DNA of 42,500 nucleotides. Source: Symbiodinium natans (lineage: Eukaryota > Sar > Dinophyceae > Suessiales > Symbiodiniaceae). The position numbers and the translations under genes were made by a program. Of this stretch, positions 39,192 to 42,500 are shown piece by piece. Each line of letters opens with the position of its first letter. Position 1 is the first letter of the stretch. Where the stretch lies: positions 1-42,500 of the forward strand of contig CAJNDS010000760.1 of the NCBI GenBank assembly GCA_905221605.1, in the 5' to 3' direction. The notes under the pieces are model-generated. The model saw nothing but the letters and a program-made list of their open reading frames with translations, searched no databases and was not told the origin of the DNA.

Positions 39192-40655
39192 TCAGTCCAA
39201 GGTGAGGACTTGCACTCCGTCCCGAACAACTACCGGATTGCGCTGTGCAGGCTCCGGGTTTACGAAAGGCGGTTTGAAGGCAGACATGGATGCCCAAGTC
39301 ACTGCTCCAACGTCTCTTTGAGACTGTCGAAGCTTTCCGAAAACAGCAAACATGTCCTGCCCTCCAAACCAATGCTTCAGTTGGAACAGTCGCACATGGA
39401 AATGCATGAGCTGCTCCATGCGGGGCGCCTTCTCTTCGGAGGAAGGGCCTACAGTGTTTAAGGGGCGTCTTCCAACAACACGTCGGAAACTCGCGAAAAA
39501 CCCGTCGATTTTCTGGGTCCCTCCAACTCTTGCCTGCTCTTCGTAGTGGTCTCCCACCCACACCTGGACACGCATTTTCTTGGAAAACTCTGGGTGGGGC
39601 GGTTTGTGCTTGACACACGTGTGCGAAAGCTTCAAGCCAGCAGCGTCCACCAGAGTCCCATCGTTCAAAGGACTCGACAACCACCGATTCGCCTTGGCAC
39701 CATCGGTGTGGCAAACGCTTCCCCTGGCCAGAACTGGCTGGTCAGACTCCAAAAGCAGAGCCGACCACATTTCATCCACAGAAATGGGGCCGCCTCCACC
39801 TTGGCCTTTGCGAGTGATGCGGTAGACGCTGCAACCAGACCAAACTTGAGCCACGTCGTGCAACTGCTAAGTACCTGAGCCAGACAATTCCGTGCGATCG
39901 ACCAGTAGATCGAAAGGAAATCTCGTCCAACTCCACATCCGCGCTGCAGCCTCCAACCACAATGGCATCATTCAACTGGTCAATGATGGGCACAAAGTTC
40001 TGATTGAAGGCCTCGAAAAGGCTGCGAACTGCTCTGTGGTCCACTCCAAGAAGCAGGCTGCAGTCGTCTGGTGAGAGGTGAAGCTTTGACGTGTAAAGCC
40101 AAAGTGCTCCTGCAATGGCTTGAAGAGAAAGTCTCTGGCCACCAAACCAAACAAGTCTGAGTCAACAGCTGTTAGAGCCACGGTCTTTCTGCAAGCTTTG
40201 CAGCGCCAGTTGCAGGCACCACCGCAAGGCTCCAACTTCCACTTTGGACTCTCACATCCACACGTTCCAGCTGTAGGAGAAGCTCTGCAAAAGCCCTTCT
40301 GGATGAGAATCTGTGCAATGTCCACTGGCGAAGCTGCAAGAATATCAGCCAAAGAAGTTCTGCCCTTGAGTTTCGTGCGTCCAGGAACAGGTAGTCGGCC
40401 TCGCTTTCTTGTTGGACTCACTTGTTGATGTCTGGTGTACTCCACTTCCTCCTGCTCCACCTCCATTGATGGACCTGCAGAACCAGAAGCAGGCTCACCT
40501 TGAGGCTCTTCGTCGACGTCTTCGACAACAACGGGAGCAGCTGAGCTTGAAGCAGGCGCACCACGCTGGTCTTCGTCGCTGTCTGCCCTCTGTCCAGGTG
40601 TTCTCCGCTTTCCGATTCGAGATCGGACTCGCGCAGTGTGCGCTGTCCGAGCCAT
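39192..40655 (-). pseudogene. Second IS1595-like transposase, broken
   Basis: Frames on the minus strand join in the order 40655, then 40044, then 39863. N-terminus: MARTAHTARVRSRIGKRR and an acidic, Ser-rich region. A Cys cluster follows (CGCESPKWKLEPC, CNWRCKAC), a zinc ribbon typical of IS1595-type transposases, and LFKPLQEHFGFTR ahead of a frameshift near 40040. The core reads SADVELDEISFRS (first Asp), LRYLAVARRGSSLVW, then after a shift near 39835 GGGGPISVDEMW and GSVCHTDGAKANRWL (second Asp). SHTCVKHKPPHPEFSKK and KIDGFFASFRRVVG follow, where Glu would be expected but Asp is seen. It ends DGVQVLTLD. It is a different subfamily from 16093-17865 and has no ZZ finger. Inactive as read. 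Confidence 0.7.
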
Positions 40656-40659
40656 AGCT

Positions 40660-40910
40660 AGAAGAGGCTAAAGGCCAAAACTTTGAGCAAAATGCTTTAA
40701 AAGCATAGATTCAAAGACTTCAAGATTGCCGCTTTGAATGCCACAGCCAATATTCGATGATGCATCTTGGATGGCAGCACATTTGCGAAACGTTGGCAGC
40801 CGTTTTAAACCATGAAAAAGACGCAGCGGTTAAAACGGCAGCGGCTACCGTTTTAAACGCCGCGCCCGCCAAGAAAAACAAAACAAGATTTGAAGGGGGC
40901 GGAATTTAGA
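40660..40910. repeat. Spacer with alternating GCCGTTTTAA inverted words
   Basis: GCCGTTTTAA at 40799-40808, its complement TTAAAACGGC at 40830-40839 and ACCGTTTTAAACG at about 40847-40859 make a small foldback cluster. Then AACAAAACAAGATTTGAAGG and GGAATTTAGACTAAATTTCC (40870-40925) form one unit of the dispersed short repeat. Confidence 0.6.
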
Positions 40911-41519
40911 CTAAATTTCCTTCTCTGCCGATGATGAAATGAGAGCATCTCCATCCAGATCTTGACCTGGTTTGGGCCAAAGCTCAACTTTGTTTACCCA
41001 ATCTCGGTATGCCGTCTTAGCGTTTTCCATCTCTAACGGTATGAAGGAATGGTTGAAGCACGAGACCAAAATAAAGGCCTTGGTGGTGCAAGGCGATGGA
41101 GGGTTGGGCAAAACGTTCTTCCCCGTTGAATATTTCCAGGACGATGCGCATCGCATTGCCGTCGACCGCCGACATCGCTGGCTCCAATGTTGTGGAAGAT
41201 CTCCGCAGGGTCGACGCTGCCAGCGACCCAAGCGCAAGCGCCCCTGTCGAGCCTGACATCCCCTCGCTGCCTCTTGCAGAGTTTCCCGAGGACGACGATG
41301 CTGGCTTGCGCGATTTCTTTGTCTAGCCCGTCGCCAGTCCACCAAGCGCCAGCCAGCATCGATGCGAAATTCGTAATTGGCTGGACCTGCCCTTGCAAGG
41401 CTTGAGCAAACGCGCAGCAAAGAACAGCTAGAAGTGCTTGCAGCTGTGTCTTGTAGGTTTTGGGCACCAAAAGCAGCCGGCCTGTCTCCCCCGGGGTAGG
41501 ATGGCCCAGGATGCAACAA
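40911..41519 (-). pseudogene. Possible broken host gene
   Basis: Protein-like pieces occur on the minus strand in different frames. HPTPGETGRLLLVPKTYKT with a hydrophobic LQALLAVLCCAFAQALQG (signal-peptide-like) and PITNFASMLAGAWWTGDGLD come first. Then NAMRIVLEIFNGEERFAQPS, and finally FIPLEMENAKTAYRDWVNKV ending SSSAEKEI and stop at 40911. No domain is recognised. It could be a gene with small introns, a pseudogene, or chance; the changes of frame were not resolved. Confidence 0.25.
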
Positions 41520-42025
41520 AATTAGCCGGCCTGCATCGCATTTGCAGCAAACGTCATTGCATTTTGGCTCGGGTTTGGGCTCCGCTGTATAAACAGCTTA
41601 CGTAGCGTTGCGTCCTAGCTCGGTTTTTTTGATTCTGCTGCAAGGGGTCTTCTACCGCTGGGTCTTGACCGAGTGGTAACTCGTAGCACGAGGACTTGCA
41701 GCAGTGTTGTGCAAATCTGCTGCTCTTGTCGGCGCGCTGAATTTCTCAGATGTTGGGTTTATGTTTCTCAGATTTTGTTTTTCGGCTACTCCTCTGGACG
41801 GGGTTGGAGGGGGAGGGAGGGGGGAGAGGGGCCAGAGGTTCAAGAGCAATCGCCCAACCTTGCCCTGAACACGCTCCGCCAGGGTCCGGCACCAAGAGTG
41901 GCCAGGAGCGATGTGCAAAAGCCACTTTCGGAACCACCAGAACAGGTCGTCAGGTTTGGGTTTCTTAATAATGCTTGAGAATCGAAGAAGGGGAGCGAGG
42001 TACCCAGGCGGGGTACTGCACCGAT
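41520..42025. other. Spacer, nothing supported
   Basis: A GACCGAGTGGTAACTCG word at 41668-41684 resembles a tRNA A box but no tRNA fold follows. A G/A-rich run lies at 41800-41830. No gene called. Confidence 0.35.
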
Positions 42026-42500
42026 TTTCGAATAAGGAAATACAAAAAAAAAGAAGAAGATTCGAGAAATTCTACCCCCTCACTCCACACCCACACACAG
42101 CCTCAACCTCCGAGCCTATGGGGTAGAATTTAGAATAAATTCCCTTCTCCCTTCTCCTCTGAGTTTTCGAAGAATGAAATACAAAAAACAAAGAATATTC
42201 GAGAAAGTGGAATTTAGAATAAATTCTCTTCTCCTCTTTTTGCTTTAAGAAACAAAAAAACAGTCTTGTCTCCTTTCAAGATTGAACAACCCAGGTTCAA
42301 GCCAGGTTCAACCCAAGTTCAATCCAGGTTGAAGGGAGCGGAATTAATACTAAATTTCCTTCTCTCTGTTCTTGAAGAGAAGGTAATGTTTAAAGTCTTT
42401 CTTCTTGGCTTCGAATAATGAAATCCAAAAAATAAACAAGATTCGAGGAAGGTGGAATTTAGAATAAATCTCTTCTCTCATTCTCTTCCACTTCTTCACC
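42025..42500. repeat. Cluster of dispersed short repeats with palindrome
   Basis: Several units of TTCGAA(G)AATGAAAT, an A-rich stretch, ATTCGAG, then GGAATTTAGAATAAATTC and TTCTCTTCTC. The palindrome GAATTTAGAATAAATTC is exact at 42126-42142 and 42210-42226 and nearly exact at 42455-42470. Partial units lie at 21531-21715, 38983-39010 and 40870-40925. Continues off the window end. Confidence 0.75.
42282..42333. repeat. AACCCAGGTT array without an adjacent LINE
   Basis: TTGAACAACCCAGGTTCAAG, CCAGGTT, CAACCCAAGTT, CAATCCAGGTTGAA. The same array motif that borders the retroelements, here inside the short-repeat cluster with no element attached in view. Confidence 0.85.

Noticed and set aside
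39840-39860. GTGGCTCAAG on the minus strand inside the second transposase
   Set aside because: It lies within the coding core, with no tandem copy and no transcript start expected there.
41650-41720. tRNA-like A box (GACCGAGTGGTAACTCG)
   Set aside because: No B box at a suitable distance and no acceptor stem pairing. The next GGTTCAA lies about 170 bases away.

Overview
The window looks like nuclear DNA of a dinoflagellate, most likely a Suessiales/Symbiodiniaceae-type genome. This is inferred from several sequence signs: remnants of the 3' end of the dinoflagellate spliced leader (TTTTGGCTCAAG) at the 5' ends of retroelements, TTTAGGG-type telomere-like repeats, a GT-AG intron in an ankyrin gene of a type I associate with dinoflagellates, sparse host genes and very high repeat content. 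There are no bacterial-style operons.

Layout. 1-7.9 kb is a mosaic of diverged duplicated modules with no intact gene; two copies carry the same single ankyrin-repeat relic on the + strand. 7.9-9.6 kb (minus) holds a well-preserved exon of a thiamine-diphosphate enzyme with PP domain before PYR domain. 10.3-11.3 kb is an AT-rich tract full of GAACG-like words. 11.55-13.48 kb (minus) is an ankyrin gene with an N-terminal SHQW / DYFSIP domain and one clearly resolved 100-bp intron. 13.6-16.1 kb is mostly empty, with two perfect inverted repeats. 16.1-17.9 kb (minus) is a broken IS1595/Merlin-like transposase gene whose tail encodes a ZZ zinc finger. 18-21.8 kb holds telomere-like, low-complexity and minisatellite DNA.

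21.87-38.9 kb is a retrotransposon island on the minus strand: LINE copy 1 (8.2 kb), a 5'-truncated LINE tail, a 1.7-kb non-autonomous element and LINE copy 2 (6.7 kb). All abut short palindromic arrays built from AACCCAGGTT. The LINEs encode a zinc-ribbon/coiled-coil ORF1, a second small frame, an ORF2 with AP-endonuclease, reverse transcriptase, zinc knuckle, RNase H and C-terminal Cys-rich region, and in copy 1 only a third frame. Both are broken by frameshifts. The non-autonomous element shares both termini with the LINEs, as expected if the LINE machinery mobilised it. The LINEs and the short element are peppered with GAGG-N5-7-CCTC micro-palindromes whose stems persist while loops change. 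Copy 2 also carries two adjacent blocks of ORF1 that are each inverted in place.

39.2-40.66 kb (minus) is a second, different IS1595-like transposase relic. 40.9-41.5 kb may hold a broken host gene. The end of the window repeats a short element containing the palindrome GAATTTAGAATAAATTC and an empty AACCCAGGTT array. The most notable finding is the retroelement family with spliced-leader relics, array-associated insertion, shared-tail partner and conserved micro-palindromes.
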